Shown here piece after piece: positions 26,276-35,969 of a DNA stretch of 64,000 nt; the first letter of the stretch is position 1; each line of letters opens with the position of its first letter. The stretch is from Pedobacter frigidisoli (GTDB taxonomy: Bacteria > Bacteroidota > Bacteroidia > Sphingobacteriales > Sphingobacteriaceae). A program made the translations under genes and the position numbers. The notes under the pieces were generated by a model. It had not been told where the DNA came from, did not search any database, and saw nothing but the letters and a program-made list of their open reading frames with translations. The stretch is taken from the NCBI RefSeq assembly GCF_004331675.1, contig NZ_SJSN01000003.1, positions 1 to 64,000 on the forward strand. Direction: 5' to 3'.

Positions 26276-27202
26276 ATGATATACAAAAAAATTGTTCTTG
26301 CCGGAGGAAACGGATATTTGGGAGGATTATTGGCAAATCATTTTAGCCATTTAGCCGACGAAGTGATTATTTTAGCCAGAAAGCCTCATGCCCAAAAGGG
26401 AAACATCACCACAGTCCTTTGGGATGGAAAAACTGAGGACAGTTGGAAAGTGCTACTTAAAGATGCAGATTTACTCGTTAATCTTTGTGGCAAAAACGTA
26501 AACTGCAGGTACACTAAAAAGAATAAGGAAGAGATCATCAATTCTCGAATAGTTCCTACTCGCCTACTTGGAAAAGTTATAAGTGAAATTCAGAATCCAC
26601 CCAAGCTCTGGATTAACATTACTTCATCAACAATATATCGCCATGCTGAAGATCGCTGGCAAGATGAAAAAAATGGTGAAATTGGAACTGGTTTTTCTGT
26701 TGAGGTTTGCAAAGCCTGGGAAAGTAGTTTTTTTGAAAGCGAAACTCCTCAAACTCGAAAAATAGCGTTACGTATGGGAATTGTATTGGGAAGAAAAGAT
26801 GGCGCCTTTCCAAGATTATTGAATTTAGTGAAATTTGGTTTGGGTGGGAAACAGGGTGATGGGAAACAATATGTAAACTGGGTACATGAAAAAGATGCGA
26901 TCCAAAGTATAGATTGGTTATTAAGAAATAATAACATTAATAGAATAGTCAACTGTACTTCTCCAAATGCAGTAACCAACAATACTTTAATGCAAAGTAT
27001 TAGAAAAGCTAAGGGAATGCCCTTTGGAATAGCTACTCCTGCTTGGCTTTTAACTATAGGCGCACTGATTATTGGTACAGAAACCGAGTTGATTTTAAAA
27101 AGCAGATGGGTAAAGCCAGCGGTTTTATTGGATAATGGATTTAAGTTTCAATATGAAAATATTGATGAGGCGGTTCATGGAATCTTGGATAAGGAGATTT
27201 AA
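26276..27202 (+). CDS. TIGR01777-type SDR epimerase
   Basis: 308 aa extended SDR. Rossmann motif LAGGNGYLGG at residues 8-17, NLCGKNVNCRYTKKNKEEI, then WINITSSTIYRH and RMGIVLGRKDGAFP; the C-terminal NCTSPNAVTN and PAWLLTIGA pieces are typical of the TIGR01777/YfcH family. Reaction unknown. Often found beside DCC and SRPBCC proteins, as here. Confidence 0.88.
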   Translation: MIYKKIVLAGGNGYLGGLLANHFSHLADEVIILARKPHAQKGNITTVLWDGKTEDSWKVLLKDADLLVNLCGKNVNCRYTKKNKEEIINSRIVPTRLLGKVISEIQNPPKLWINITSSTIYRHAEDRWQDEKNGEIGTGFSVEVCKAWESSFFESETPQTRKIALRMGIVLGRKDGAFPRLLNLVKFGLGGKQGDGKQYVNWVHEKDAIQSIDWLLRNNNINRIVNCTSPNAVTNNTLMQSIRKAKGMPFGIATPAWLLTIGALIIGTETELILKSRWVKPAVLLDNGFKFQYENIDEAVHGILDKEI

Positions 27203-27326
27203 TTGGAATCATCTTTTGCCAAGCTTATAAAATAGTTTATCAGTAAGCATCGCCACCTTAACGCTTAGCTCCCGCTAGGGATAAAGCACTGTAATAGTAC
27301 TAATCTATGCTTACATAACAATTAAT

Positions 27327-27779
27327 ATGTCAATCATAATTTTAAGAACGATAATTAATGCTCCGATAGAAGGTTGTTTCGATTTAGCCAGAAGCATCGA
27401 TCTGCATGTCCATTCTATGCAATCTTCAAATGAGAAAGCAATAGATGGAAAGACCTCCGGTTTGATTAACCTTAATGAAATGGTTACATGGAAAGCAAAA
27501 CATTTTGGATTGAACTTTACCATGTCTAGCAAGATTACAGCAATGGAAAAATCATCTTGTTTCACCGATGAGATGACAAAAGGCCCCTTTAAGAAACTTC
27601 ATCACCAGCATCTGTTTAGGGTAATAGATTCAGGAACAGAAATGACCGATATTTTTAAGTTTGAAGCTCCATTTGGCATACTCGGAAAACTTGTGGAAAA
27701 AATAATCCTTAAAAGCTACATGAAGAATTTACTAGTGGAAAGAAATAAGGTGATCAAAAAAGAGGCAGAAAAATTGTAA
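27327..27779 (+). CDS. SRPBCC family protein
   Basis: 150 aa. The pattern begins with INAPIEGCFDLARSIDLH, a usual SRPBCC strand-helix start, and continues with VTWKAKHFGLNFTMSSKI and TDIFKFEAPFGILGKL, as in the cyclase/SRPBCC relatives that follow TIGR01777 proteins. A helix-grip fold that binds a hydrophobic ligand is expected; the ligand is unknown. Last gene of the GbsR cluster, ending at a convergent terminator. Confidence 0.8.
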   Translation: MSIIILRTIINAPIEGCFDLARSIDLHVHSMQSSNEKAIDGKTSGLINLNEMVTWKAKHFGLNFTMSSKITAMEKSSCFTDEMTKGPFKKLHHQHLFRVIDSGTEMTDIFKFEAPFGILGKLVEKIILKSYMKNLLVERNKVIKKEAEKL

Positions 27780-27863
27780 GTAGTTCTTATAAAAAGCACT
27801 GCCCAAATGAGATTGCCGCGAAACGAAGAAAAATCTTTTCTCGCAATGACGAATGCAATAAAA

Positions 27864-27888
27864 AAGCCTCGATTTTTTATCGAGGCTT
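27864..27888. terminator. Bidirectional intrinsic terminator
   Basis: AAGCCTCGAT / ATCGAGGCTT stem with a 5-base T loop between the convergent SRPBCC (+) and DUF4834 (-) genes. A-rich on the left and T-rich on the right, so it can serve both directions. Confidence 0.8.
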
Positions 27889-27895
27889 ATGTTTT

Positions 27896-28150
27896 CTATT
27901 TAACTTCTTCGTAATCTACGAAGTCGCCGAGTTTATCGGTTTTACTTTGATCCGGTTTTGGAGGCATGTAATCTATTGATATAGCGCCTTCAGGTTTTGA
28001 TCGCTTTTGTTGTTGCTGTCCCTGCCAGCTTGCCTGCTGCTGCATTTTGCTGGCCAAGTTGCCAAATAGCATAGGTAATATCAATCGAATCAACATTCTG
28101 ATGAGCCAAAGTACCAAGATTGCTATGAAAATGAATTTTATAAATGCCAT
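27896..28150 (-). CDS. DUF4834 family small membrane protein
   Basis: 84 aa. One N-terminal hydrophobic helix (FIKFIFIAILVLWLIRMLIRLILP), then a Gln-rich linker (MQQQASWQGQQQQ) and the C-terminal KLGDFVDYEEVK that marks the DUF4834 family of Bacteroidota. Function unknown. Confidence 0.8.
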   Translation of the reverse strand: MAFIKFIFIAILVLWLIRMLIRLILPMLFGNLASKMQQQASWQGQQQQKRSKPEGAISIDYMPPKPDQSKTDKLGDFVDYEEVK

Positions 28151-28169
28151 TCTTAATTTACTGTTGTTA

Positions 28170-28177
28170 CAAATATA
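28170..28177 (-). promoter_or_regulatory. -7 box of the DUF4834 gene
   Basis: TATATTTG on the minus strand, 20-27 bases before the ATG; matches TAnnTTTG. Confidence 0.5.
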
Positions 28178-28264
28178 GACGTCGCAAAATTTATTTTGTT
28201 ACTTTTTGTGCCTTTAATTGCATTTTGATTACAAATACAATACGCAATATCGGGGTTAAAAGTT

Positions 28265-28462
28265 TTAATCTTCTACGATCTCAGCCACACGTCCAACCTG
28301 TCCATCCTCCAATCTAACCTTTATCCCTCTGGAATGAAATGCAGATGAGGTAAGTAAATTTTGAACAATGCCATAAGTAATGTTACCCGATCTTTGATCT
28401 TTCTTCAAGATAATGCCTACTTCCAACCCTGGATAAATATCTTTTCTGTTTTGCCCGTCCAT
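28265..28462 (-). CDS. YwbE family protein (DUF2196)
   Basis: 65 aa, complete for this family: MDGQNRKDIYPGLEVGIILK, KDQRSGNITYGIVQNLLT and HSRGIKVRLEDGQVGRV are the conserved blocks. A small beta-rich cytosolic protein of unknown function. It lies just after uvrB on the same strand (55 bases). Confidence 0.92.
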   Translation of the reverse strand: MDGQNRKDIYPGLEVGIILKKDQRSGNITYGIVQNLLTSSAFHSRGIKVRLEDGQVGRVAEIVED

Positions 28463-28488
28463 TGTTAATACTCTAGGTTTTAAATCGA

Positions 28489-28496
28489 CAAATATA
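28489..28496 (-). promoter_or_regulatory. -7 box of the YwbE gene
   Basis: TATATTTG on the minus strand, 27-34 bases before the YwbE ATG and within the gap after uvrB, so YwbE probably has its own start of transcription. Confidence 0.5.
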
Positions 28497-28517
28497 AATT
28501 TCTAAATCCTTTTCACC

Positions 28518-30560
28518 CTACTTGCCAAATTTTTCTGCAAACATTTTCTCTAGCGCAAACATTTCATCACGAAGTTTAGCAGCCTGTAAAAAGTCCATAT
28601 CTTTTGCCGCTTTCTGCATGTCTTTTTTAGTCTTATCCACTGCTTTTTGCAACTCACTCTTACCCATGTATTGCACAATCGGATCCGCAGCTATACTGAT
28701 TTCTGCATTCTCAATATATGCTCTGGCTTTATTATCGATTGCTTTTTGAGAGAAATCTAAAACAGAAGTTTGTTCCAATATCGCCTCACGAGATTTACCA
28801 ACTGTTTTCGGCGTAATGCCATGTTCCAAATTGTAAGCAATCTGAATATCTCTGCGTCGATTGGTTTCAGAAATGGTTTTCTCCATGCTGTCGGTAATTC
28901 CATCAGCATACATAATTACTCGACCTTTATCATTACGAGCCGCACGACCAATAGTCTGTATCAATGATTTTTCTGAACGCAAGAAACCCTCTTTATCGGC
29001 ATCTAAAATGGCAACCAAGGTTACTTCTGGCAAGTCTAATCCCTCACGAAGTAGGTTAATTCCAATTAATACATCAAACTCCCCTAAACGCAAACCACGC
29101 AATATTTCCACACGCTCCAAGGTTTTAATTTCGGAGTGGATATATCGCGTTTTAATGTTCAGGCGATCCATATACTTGGTTAATTCCTCGGCCATGCGCT
29201 TGGTTAAAGTGGTGACCAAAATACGGCCGCCATCTTTAATGGTGATGTCAATTTCATTCAACAAATCATCCACTTGATTAATTGCTGGTCTAATTTCAAT
29301 TACTGGATCTAATAAACCCGTTGGGCGAATTACCTGCTCTACCACAACACCCTCCGATTTTTCTAGCTCATATTCTGCCGGCGTTGCGCTAACGTAAATA
29401 GTTTGTGGTGCCAAAGCCTCAAACTCGTTGAAGTTTAGCGGCCTATTATCAAGCGCAGCTGGCAAACGAAAACCATATTCTACCAGCGATAACTTTCTAG
29501 ATCTATCGCCGCCATACATGGCCCTAATTTGTGGAACCGTAACATGACTTTCGTCAATTACCATTAAATAATCCTCTGGAAAATAATCCAATAAACAGAA
29601 AGGGCGCATCCCCGGACTTCTGCCATCAAAAAAGCGAGAGTAGTTTTCTATACCAGAACAATAACCTAATTCCTTCATCATTTCGATATCAAAATTGGTT
29701 CGTTCCTCTAAACGTTTTGCCTCTAATAAATGTCGATCGGCAATGAGTTGGTTTTTACGAATCTCCAATTCCTCTTGAATGCCCCAAATGGATGAATTAA
29801 AACGATCTTTCGGAGTAACGAATAAATTGGCTGGATAAACTGCCATATCCTCTAATTTTTCTATTGTCTTACCAGAAACTGGATCTATGGCTGAAAGTTC
29901 TTCAATATCATCTCCAAAAAATGAGATGCGATAAGCATGATCCAAATAGGCTGGGTAAATATCTACTGTATCGCCTTTAACACGAAAAGTTCCACGTTTA
30001 AATTCAGTTGTGGTTCTGGCGTACATTATTTCCACCAAACTATGCAAAAATGCATTCCTCGAAATCCTCAAACCCACACCAAATCGAAAAACCATTCGCG
30101 AAAAATCTTCCGGGTTTCCCATACCATAAATGCATGAGATCGATGAAACCACAATAACATCCCTACGACCGCTCATTAAGGCAGAAGTGGTGCGCAAGCG
30201 AAGCTTTTCTATCTCTTCGTTAATACTTAAATCTTTTTCGATATAAGTATTGCTCGATGCAATGAATGCCTCAGGCTGATAATAATCGTAATAGGAAACG
30301 AAATAATTTACCGAGTTTTCAGGAAAGAAATTCTTGAATTCTCCGTAAAGTTGCGCCGCTAAGGTTTTATTATGACTTAAAATAAGTGTCGGCTTTTGAG
30401 TTTGCTCAATAACGTTAGCTACTGTGAATGTTTTACCAGAGCCTGTTACACCCAATAAAGTTTGGTAATTTTCGTTGGCATTTACGCCATCTACCAATTG
30501 TTTTATAGCAGTAGGCTGATCTCCGGTAGGTTGATATTCTGATGTGATTTTGAATTTCAT
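28518..30560 (-). CDS. uvrB: Excinuclease ABC subunit UvrB
   Basis: 680 aa from the ATG at 30560 (a TTG two codons earlier is less likely). Helicase-fold subunit that takes damaged DNA from UvrA and positions UvrC. Walker A GVTGSGKT at residues 37-44, the DNA-clamping beta-hairpin region YYDYYQPEAF, DEAD-like IDESHVT, helicase motif VI QTIGRAARN, and the C-terminal UVR motif (DFLQAAKLRDEMFALE). Complete and normal length. Confidence 0.97.
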   Translation of the reverse strand: MKFKITSEYQPTGDQPTAIKQLVDGVNANENYQTLLGVTGSGKTFTVANVIEQTQKPTLILSHNKTLAAQLYGEFKNFFPENSVNYFVSYYDYYQPEAFIASSNTYIEKDLSINEEIEKLRLRTTSALMSGRRDVIVVSSISCIYGMGNPEDFSRMVFRFGVGLRISRNAFLHSLVEIMYARTTTEFKRGTFRVKGDTVDIYPAYLDHAYRISFFGDDIEELSAIDPVSGKTIEKLEDMAVYPANLFVTPKDRFNSSIWGIQEELEIRKNQLIADRHLLEAKRLEERTNFDIEMMKELGYCSGIENYSRFFDGRSPGMRPFCLLDYFPEDYLMVIDESHVTVPQIRAMYGGDRSRKLSLVEYGFRLPAALDNRPLNFNEFEALAPQTIYVSATPAEYELEKSEGVVVEQVIRPTGLLDPVIEIRPAINQVDDLLNEIDITIKDGGRILVTTLTKRMAEELTKYMDRLNIKTRYIHSEIKTLERVEILRGLRLGEFDVLIGINLLREGLDLPEVTLVAILDADKEGFLRSEKSLIQTIGRAARNDKGRVIMYADGITDSMEKTISETNRRRDIQIAYNLEHGITPKTVGKSREAILEQTSVLDFSQKAIDNKARAYIENAEISIAADPIVQYMGKSELQKAVDKTKKDMQKAAKDMDFLQAAKLRDEMFALEKMFAEKFGK

Positions 30561-30568
30561 GTGCAAAT

Positions 30569-30576
30569 CAAATATA
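30569..30576 (-). promoter_or_regulatory. -7 box of uvrB
   Basis: TATATTTG on the minus strand, only 9-16 bases before the ATG. The transcript would have just a few leader bases, unless an upstream start is also used. Confidence 0.5.
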
Positions 30577-30715
30577 CGATTAAGGCTGCAAAGACTAAAA
30601 CAGGAAAAAGTCAGGAAAGTTGAGTGGATGGAATTATTTTGGAAACAAACAGAATACTGATAGTAAAAGCAGTTTGTTGTGGCAAAATTTAAATATTATC
30701 AAGAGCAGATTTTAT

Positions 30716-30803
30716 GTAGATTCAAAATAAAAGTTATGCAAATTCAAAATAAAAGTTATGTAATTTCAAAATAGGACCTTTGTAAATGCAAAATAAAGAA
30801 GTA
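30716..30803. repeat. Four-copy tandem repeat, 22-bp period
   Basis: Four imperfect 22-base units start at 30716, 30738, 30760 and 30782. The shared core is TTCAAAATAAAAGTTAT; the last two units diverge at the 3' end. Two helical turns per unit places the cores on one face of the DNA, as for a series of protein sites. Lies between uvrB and the M1 peptidase gene. Confidence 0.7.
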
Positions 30804-30852
30804 TAAACAACGGAAAACAATTAAAAGAAAGCTCGAAATTTAAGCAATAAAA

Positions 30853-30883
30853 AATCCTCGCTGAAATAAATTCAGCGAGGATT
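30853..30883 (-). terminator. Intrinsic terminator of the M1 peptidase gene
   Basis: 13-bp perfect stem (AATCCTCGCTGAA / TTCAGCGAGGATT) with 5-base loop, followed by T on the minus strand; 32 bases after the stop codon. Confidence 0.9.
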
Positions 30884-30914
30884 AACTTCATCCTTAAAAA
30901 CTTTTGCAAGTTGA

Positions 30915-33287
30915 TTATTTACTTGCCGCTTTTTGCATTGGGTTTGTGCCAACAGATTGACCCCTCACCGCACCACCAGCTTTCAATTTAAAAGTTTTGA
31001 ATTTGCTTTCCTTTGCCTTGCCACCCCAAGTGTTGTTTGCGGTATCAATATCTGCCGTTTCGCGTAATGGATCTACAAGGATTGATTCTACTTCCTTATC
31101 CTTAACATAAAATTTAGAGGTTTTCAATTCATTGTGTCTCCAAATTTGAGCGGGGATTCTATCTATTTCCTTGGTGCCATCCTTGTAAGTAAATTCAACA
31201 ATAATTGGCATGACTAAACCTCCTCTATTGCTAAAACTTAGCTCGTACAGGAACTTGTTGTCGTACTTTCCTTGATCTGCAGCAGGCACAACCTCAATTG
31301 GCATAGCCATTTCTACTTTGGTTGCTGTTGCAGTATCAACCGTAACCAATCCCCTATCGTATTTGTAATAAAAATCTTGAGCCGCAGGGGTTTTATCTGC
31401 ATAGAAACTGATTTTCTTATCCTCACGGTTTCTAATTTTCGAGATATCCTCAAAAGCATTTACGGCAGGTTTATCAACCTTAATCATTCTCGATCTTGCT
31501 GCAGGAACCTCTTTAGGAAAATCAGCTTTGGCGAATTTTACACTATCTAAGGCAATATCACAGGGCTCAGTTCCGTAAAACCAACCTCTCCAAAACCAAT
31601 CTAAATCCTCACCACTTGCATCTTCCATGGTACGGAATAAATCTGCTGGTTCAGGATGTTTAAAAGCCCATCTTCTAGAATATTCCTTAAAAGCATAATC
31701 GAATAATTCTCTTCCCATAATGGTTTCACGAAGAATATTTAAACCTGTTGCAGGCTTAGAATAGGCATTCGGACCGAATCGAGCAATATTTTCAGAGTTA
31801 GTCATAATTGGCTCCAACTCATCTTTAGGCAATTTCATGTAATCAACAATGGTGTAAGCTGGTCCTTTTTTACTTGGGAATTTGTTATCCCAAAGTTCTT
31901 CTGTTAAATACTCCACAAAAGAGTTTAAACCCTCATCCATCCAAGTCCATTGGCGCTCATCACTATTTACAATCATTGGGAAAAAGTTATGCCCAACTTC
32001 GTGAATAATTACACCCAACATCCCGTTTTTAGTACTTTCACTATACGTTCCATCCACATCGGTTCTACCATAATTAAAGCAGATCATTGGATATTCCATT
32101 CCATTAGCCGCTTCTATACTTTGCGCCACTGGGTACGGATAAGGAATAGTGAAATCTGAATAGGTTTTGATGGTATGCGCAACTGCACGGGTAGAGTATT
32201 TGCTATATAAATTGTATGCTTCCTTACCATAAAAACTCATACACATCACGGTGTTGTTATTGGCTTGGATTTTTTGAGGCATGGCATCCCAAATGAATTT
32301 ACGAGAAGAAGTCCAGGCAAAATCGCGAACATTATTGGCATTGAAAACCCAAGTTTTCTTCGCTGTAGATTTCTTAGTTTCAGCAGTTTTTGCCTCGGCT
32401 AAAGTTTGAATTTCTACCGGAGCCGTAGCTACTTTCGCTGCATTGTATCTGCTTAATTGTGATGGATTTAAAACCGCACTATAGTTAATACATTCGCCTG
32501 TAGAACCTACCAAGTGATCGGCAGGAACAGTCATCTGCACCTTGAAATCGCCAAAGGTTAAGGCAAACTCACCTCTACCGGTAAATTGGTGGTTTTGCCA
32601 TCCCTGGAAATCGCTATACACACATAAACGGGGGTACCACTGCGTCATCGTGAACAAATAGTTTCCATCCGCTGGAAAGAATTCGTAACCTCCACGACCG
32701 CCAATGCTCATTCTATCGGTAATTTTATAATTCCAATCGATGTTGAAGATAAATTTTTGACCAGTTCTTAAAGCTACTGGTAAATCAACCCTCATCATGG
32801 TTTTGTTAACCGTATATTTCAGGTTCTTACCTGTTGCATCGGTTAACTTAATCACATTAATACCATAACCGTTATTGGCTTTCGCGCTCAATTGATCCAA
32901 ACTTTGGGTAGTGCCTGTCATCGGCATTTTGGTAGCATCCTGATAATTGGCACTTTTATCGGTGCTGTGCTCATTCTCATCCAGCTGCAACCAAATATAA
33001 GTTAATGGATCTGGAGAGTTATTGGTGTAGGTCACCGTTTCCGAACCTGTTAGGAGCAGATTTTTTTCATCAAGTTCGCACTTAATATTATAATCTGCAC
33101 GTTGCTGCCAATATTTAACGCCTGGTGCGCCACTCGCCGTACGTTGCTCGTTAGGCGTTGGCAAGATAGTACCCAATTGTTCGAACTTATTTCCATGGTT
33201 GCTCCCAGGATTGTTCTGAATATTTTGAGCCATGGCCAAACTACCTGAAAAAAGCAGGAGACCGATTAATGTAAACAGTTTATTCAT
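30915..33287 (-). CDS. M1 family metallopeptidase, secreted
   Basis: 790 aa with a signal peptide (MNKLFTLIGLLLFSGSLAMAQ). The zinc site is HEVGHNFFP plus Glu 18 residues later in WMDEGLNSFVEYL, the HExxH-x18-E gluzincin pattern. The exopeptidase GxMEN motif appears as NGMEYPMI. N-terminal beta domain as in M1 aminopeptidases. It would clip peptides in the periplasm or outside the cell. Followed upstream by HupE/UreJ and a divergent DUF6702 gene. Confidence 0.93.
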   Translation of the reverse strand: MNKLFTLIGLLLFSGSLAMAQNIQNNPGSNHGNKFEQLGTILPTPNEQRTASGAPGVKYWQQRADYNIKCELDEKNLLLTGSETVTYTNNSPDPLTYIWLQLDENEHSTDKSANYQDATKMPMTGTTQSLDQLSAKANNGYGINVIKLTDATGKNLKYTVNKTMMRVDLPVALRTGQKFIFNIDWNYKITDRMSIGGRGGYEFFPADGNYLFTMTQWYPRLCVYSDFQGWQNHQFTGRGEFALTFGDFKVQMTVPADHLVGSTGECINYSAVLNPSQLSRYNAAKVATAPVEIQTLAEAKTAETKKSTAKKTWVFNANNVRDFAWTSSRKFIWDAMPQKIQANNNTVMCMSFYGKEAYNLYSKYSTRAVAHTIKTYSDFTIPYPYPVAQSIEAANGMEYPMICFNYGRTDVDGTYSESTKNGMLGVIIHEVGHNFFPMIVNSDERQWTWMDEGLNSFVEYLTEELWDNKFPSKKGPAYTIVDYMKLPKDELEPIMTNSENIARFGPNAYSKPATGLNILRETIMGRELFDYAFKEYSRRWAFKHPEPADLFRTMEDASGEDLDWFWRGWFYGTEPCDIALDSVKFAKADFPKEVPAARSRMIKVDKPAVNAFEDISKIRNREDKKISFYADKTPAAQDFYYKYDRGLVTVDTATATKVEMAMPIEVVPAADQGKYDNKFLYELSFSNRGGLVMPIIVEFTYKDGTKEIDRIPAQIWRHNELKTSKFYVKDKEVESILVDPLRETADIDTANNTWGGKAKESKFKTFKLKAGGAVRGQSVGTNPMQKAASK

Positions 33288-33300
33288 AATTCTTAGTTAG

Positions 33301-33885
33301 TTAATAAGGGATTCTTTCTAAAGCCATTTTTAAAGCCAGGCTAAAAACGGCTGCTGATATAAACAAAACCCAACTGTGGCGTTTTATTTTAGTGTAATTA
33401 AAAACTAAATACGTGATGAACAAAATGATCATCACCATAAAAACTTGTCCGGCTTCTAGACCAACATTAAAACCAAAAAGACCCCATCCAATGTTTTGAT
33501 CTTTTGCCAACATCATTCTGATGGAATTTGCAAAGCCCATTCCGTGTATCAAGCCGAAGCCTAGTGCCAAAAAGTAATTAATCTTTACCGCATTCATGGA
33601 AAAATTCCGCCTGGATAAGTTACTTACCGCCGTGATTACAATGGTACACGGAATTAAAAACTCTATCCATTTACTATCAAACCTAATGATATCCAAAACA
33701 CTTAATAACAATGTTAATGAATGCCCGATGGTAAAAGCGGTAACCAAAATTAATACCTGTTTAAGATTTGTATAACTATAAATTGCCACGAGCGCTAAAA
33801 TAAAAAGCTGATGATCTAAAGCATCAGCACTTATGATGTGCTCCCACCCCAATTTGAAGTAAAATATAAAATCTTGAAAGGGCAT
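33301..33885 (-). CDS. HupE/UreJ family membrane protein
   Basis: 194 aa, six predicted helices. Conserved pieces are GWEHIISADALDHQLFI near the N-terminus, FTIGHSLTLLLS and GFGLIHGMGFANSIR, with His residues in membrane helices as in HupE/UreJ nickel-related or similar transport proteins. In Bacteroidota it often sits beside M1 peptidases; substrate not known. Confidence 0.85.
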   Translation of the reverse strand: MPFQDFIFYFKLGWEHIISADALDHQLFILALVAIYSYTNLKQVLILVTAFTIGHSLTLLLSVLDIIRFDSKWIEFLIPCTIVITAVSNLSRRNFSMNAVKINYFLALGFGLIHGMGFANSIRMMLAKDQNIGWGLFGFNVGLEAGQVFMVMIILFITYLVFNYTKIKRHSWVLFISAAVFSLALKMALERIPY

Positions 33886-33919
33886 TATAACAAATTAGCT
33901 TATTGTATTTCGCTTTTAG

Positions 33920-33927
33920 TACTTTTG
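33920..33927 (+). promoter_or_regulatory. -7 box of the DUF6702 gene
   Basis: TACTTTTG matches TAnnTTTG and lies 50 bases before the ATG at 33977. Confidence 0.4.
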
Positions 33928-33976
33928 AAAGCTTAAAATTAAAGTTTTAATTATTAAAAAGGCAAAACTGAATAGA

Positions 33977-34489
33977 ATGCAAGTGTTAAATACCAAATTT
34001 GTTACCATAATTTTAGCTTTAATCTTTTTTGGAGGTTCAAAAGGCGAGAAACATCCCTTGCATGTAAGCACTACCGAAGTTAACTTTAATGCAAAAGACA
34101 AAACGCTTGAGGTAAGCTGCAGAATCTTTTCTGATGATTTTGAAGCCATTCTAGCAAAAACCTACAAGCAAAAGACAGATCTATCCAATGCTGCCATGAA
34201 AGTTGCGATGGATAATTTGATAAAAAAATATATTACCACACACTTACAGCTTAAGACCAATGGAAAGCCCGTAACGATGGTCTATGTTGGTTTTGAGATC
34301 GATCATGAAGCTACAAATATCTATCTTGAGGTTGATAAAATTACTGCTGTAAAATCATTGGAGGTAAGCGATACCATTTTATACGACATGTTTGATGATC
34401 AGATGAGTATTGTGCACCTAGTTAAGGGAACGACCAGAAAGAGCACCAAAATCCTTTATCCCGACAAGACCTTTACCGCAAACTTTTAA
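33977..34489 (+). CDS. DUF6702 family protein, exported
   Basis: 170 aa with a hydrophobic signal segment (FVTIILALIFFGG) and the family start KHPLHVSTTEVNFNAKDKTLEVSCRIFSDDFE, here split across residues 25-57. Divergent from HupE/UreJ, a common pairing in this phylum. Function unknown; likely periplasmic. Confidence 0.8.
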   Translation: MQVLNTKFVTIILALIFFGGSKGEKHPLHVSTTEVNFNAKDKTLEVSCRIFSDDFEAILAKTYKQKTDLSNAAMKVAMDNLIKKYITTHLQLKTNGKPVTMVYVGFEIDHEATNIYLEVDKITAVKSLEVSDTILYDMFDDQMSIVHLVKGTTRKSTKILYPDKTFTANF

Positions 34490-34625
34490 TCGTAATTTTT
34501 GTACTAGATAACGGGACAACATTAAAATACTGTTAAGTTTAATATCCCGTTTTTACTTTGTGGTAACATCATTCGAAAAATATTTCTTGTATCTTTTTTT
34601 AAAGGCCCTATTGTTAAAATAAGTT

Positions 34626-35894
34626 ATGCATCTAATCATTTTCTCCAAACTATTAACGCCTCGAATAAAATACATATTCAACTTTATTTTTAAGGATATA
34701 CTAAAAGCCGAGGTAGAATTTACTGGCAATAGTCAATATTTTTTGCAGAGTGAAAATGTTAAGGTAAGTTATGGTGATGCGCCACTTGCCGATGAGCTTT
34801 TCTTCAAAAATAGTTCATTGCTTCTATCAAATAAGCTGGAGGATATCAGCCCGAAAACAACAACATTTGGCGAATATTCTGTTCCATTTCCAGTAAAAGA
34901 TTCTTTGCTACCTTTCGATGTTTTTGCCGCTTCCTTTTTCATTGTTAGCCGATATGAGGAATACATCCATCAGAAAAAAAATGAAGATGATTTTAGATTT
35001 TCGAAAAGTTATCAGCATAAATGGAAAGTATTAGATAGGCCAATTATTGATGAATGGGCGCTGATTTTAAAAAGCATTATCAAGAAAAAACATCTAAACT
35101 TTAAGTTTCCAGAAAAAACTTTTACGCATCAACCAACCATCAATTTAAGTGCAGTTCCCCATGCGCCAGATGGTTTTATCAACAGAACAAAATTTGCCTT
35201 TAGTACAGTTTTCTCCAAGGAAAACAATTACATCAGTTCCAAAATCGATCGCCTTACTGGCATGGCCGTAGATAATGAGAGCGTTTTAGATGAGGTGAAT
35301 AAAATGCTGGCCAACAAAAAGATTAAACCAATTTACTTTATCGATTTCCCAAATGTGCCACTAGATTATTTAAGTTCAAATGGCATCTCCAGGGCATTAG
35401 TAGATCAATCGGTTGGCCTCCTCCGCCCATGCGCCAGTAGTAAAGAAAAAGCCGGCCAGATTAGGGAGGGAATACTTAAAATAAAAAAAATCCATCCAGA
35501 GCAAGTGAATTTAATCAGTCAGCAATTGGAGGTTTTGAAATTCCCGATTTGCTATCTTAACCTCATTGGCGCTGGTATAACTTCAGATTATTCGATGGGT
35601 TATGCTGATCATGCTGGCTTTAGGGCGGGAACCTGTACTCCTTTTAACTGGTACGATTTACAACTGGAAAAGGTTACGCCACTCATCATAAATTCTTATT
35701 GCCTAACCGATCACCTTTTTGAACATAAGCCAATTGAAGCTGCCAGAAAAACCCTTAAACACTATATCAATGCCGTTAAAGTGGTAAATGGCTCATTTTA
35801 TAGCAGTTGGAGATTAAGGAGTTTATCCACTCACCTCAAATATAAAAAGCTTAAAACCATTTTTAACGAAATGTTGAATGATGCTGGGAATTAA
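34626..35894 (+). CDS. Polysaccharide deacetylase-like protein (DUF7033 region)
   Basis: 422 aa. N-terminal domain resembles DUF7033 (RIKYIFNFIFKDILKAEVEFT; FDVFAASFFIVSRYEEY). The C-terminal part has the layout of family 4 carbohydrate esterases seen in Bacteroidota, but the metal site is not clear: KPIYFIDFPN and MGYADHAGFRAGTCTPFNWYDL remain, while a classic DxD/HxxxH site is hard to point to. It could modify a surface polysaccharide. The active site is uncertain. Confidence 0.7.
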   Translation: MHLIIFSKLLTPRIKYIFNFIFKDILKAEVEFTGNSQYFLQSENVKVSYGDAPLADELFFKNSSLLLSNKLEDISPKTTTFGEYSVPFPVKDSLLPFDVFAASFFIVSRYEEYIHQKKNEDDFRFSKSYQHKWKVLDRPIIDEWALILKSIIKKKHLNFKFPEKTFTHQPTINLSAVPHAPDGFINRTKFAFSTVFSKENNYISSKIDRLTGMAVDNESVLDEVNKMLANKKIKPIYFIDFPNVPLDYLSSNGISRALVDQSVGLLRPCASSKEKAGQIREGILKIKKIHPEQVNLISQQLEVLKFPICYLNLIGAGITSDYSMGYADHAGFRAGTCTPFNWYDLQLEKVTPLIINSYCLTDHLFEHKPIEAARKTLKHYINAVKVVNGSFYSSWRLRSLSTHLKYKKLKTIFNEMLNDAGN

Positions 35895-35969
35895 TTTAAG
35901 TTTATAAACTTTGTAAGTGTAGAATTGTTAATTTTAGAGAACGGCGAATTAGAATCGTTATCCTGCAAA

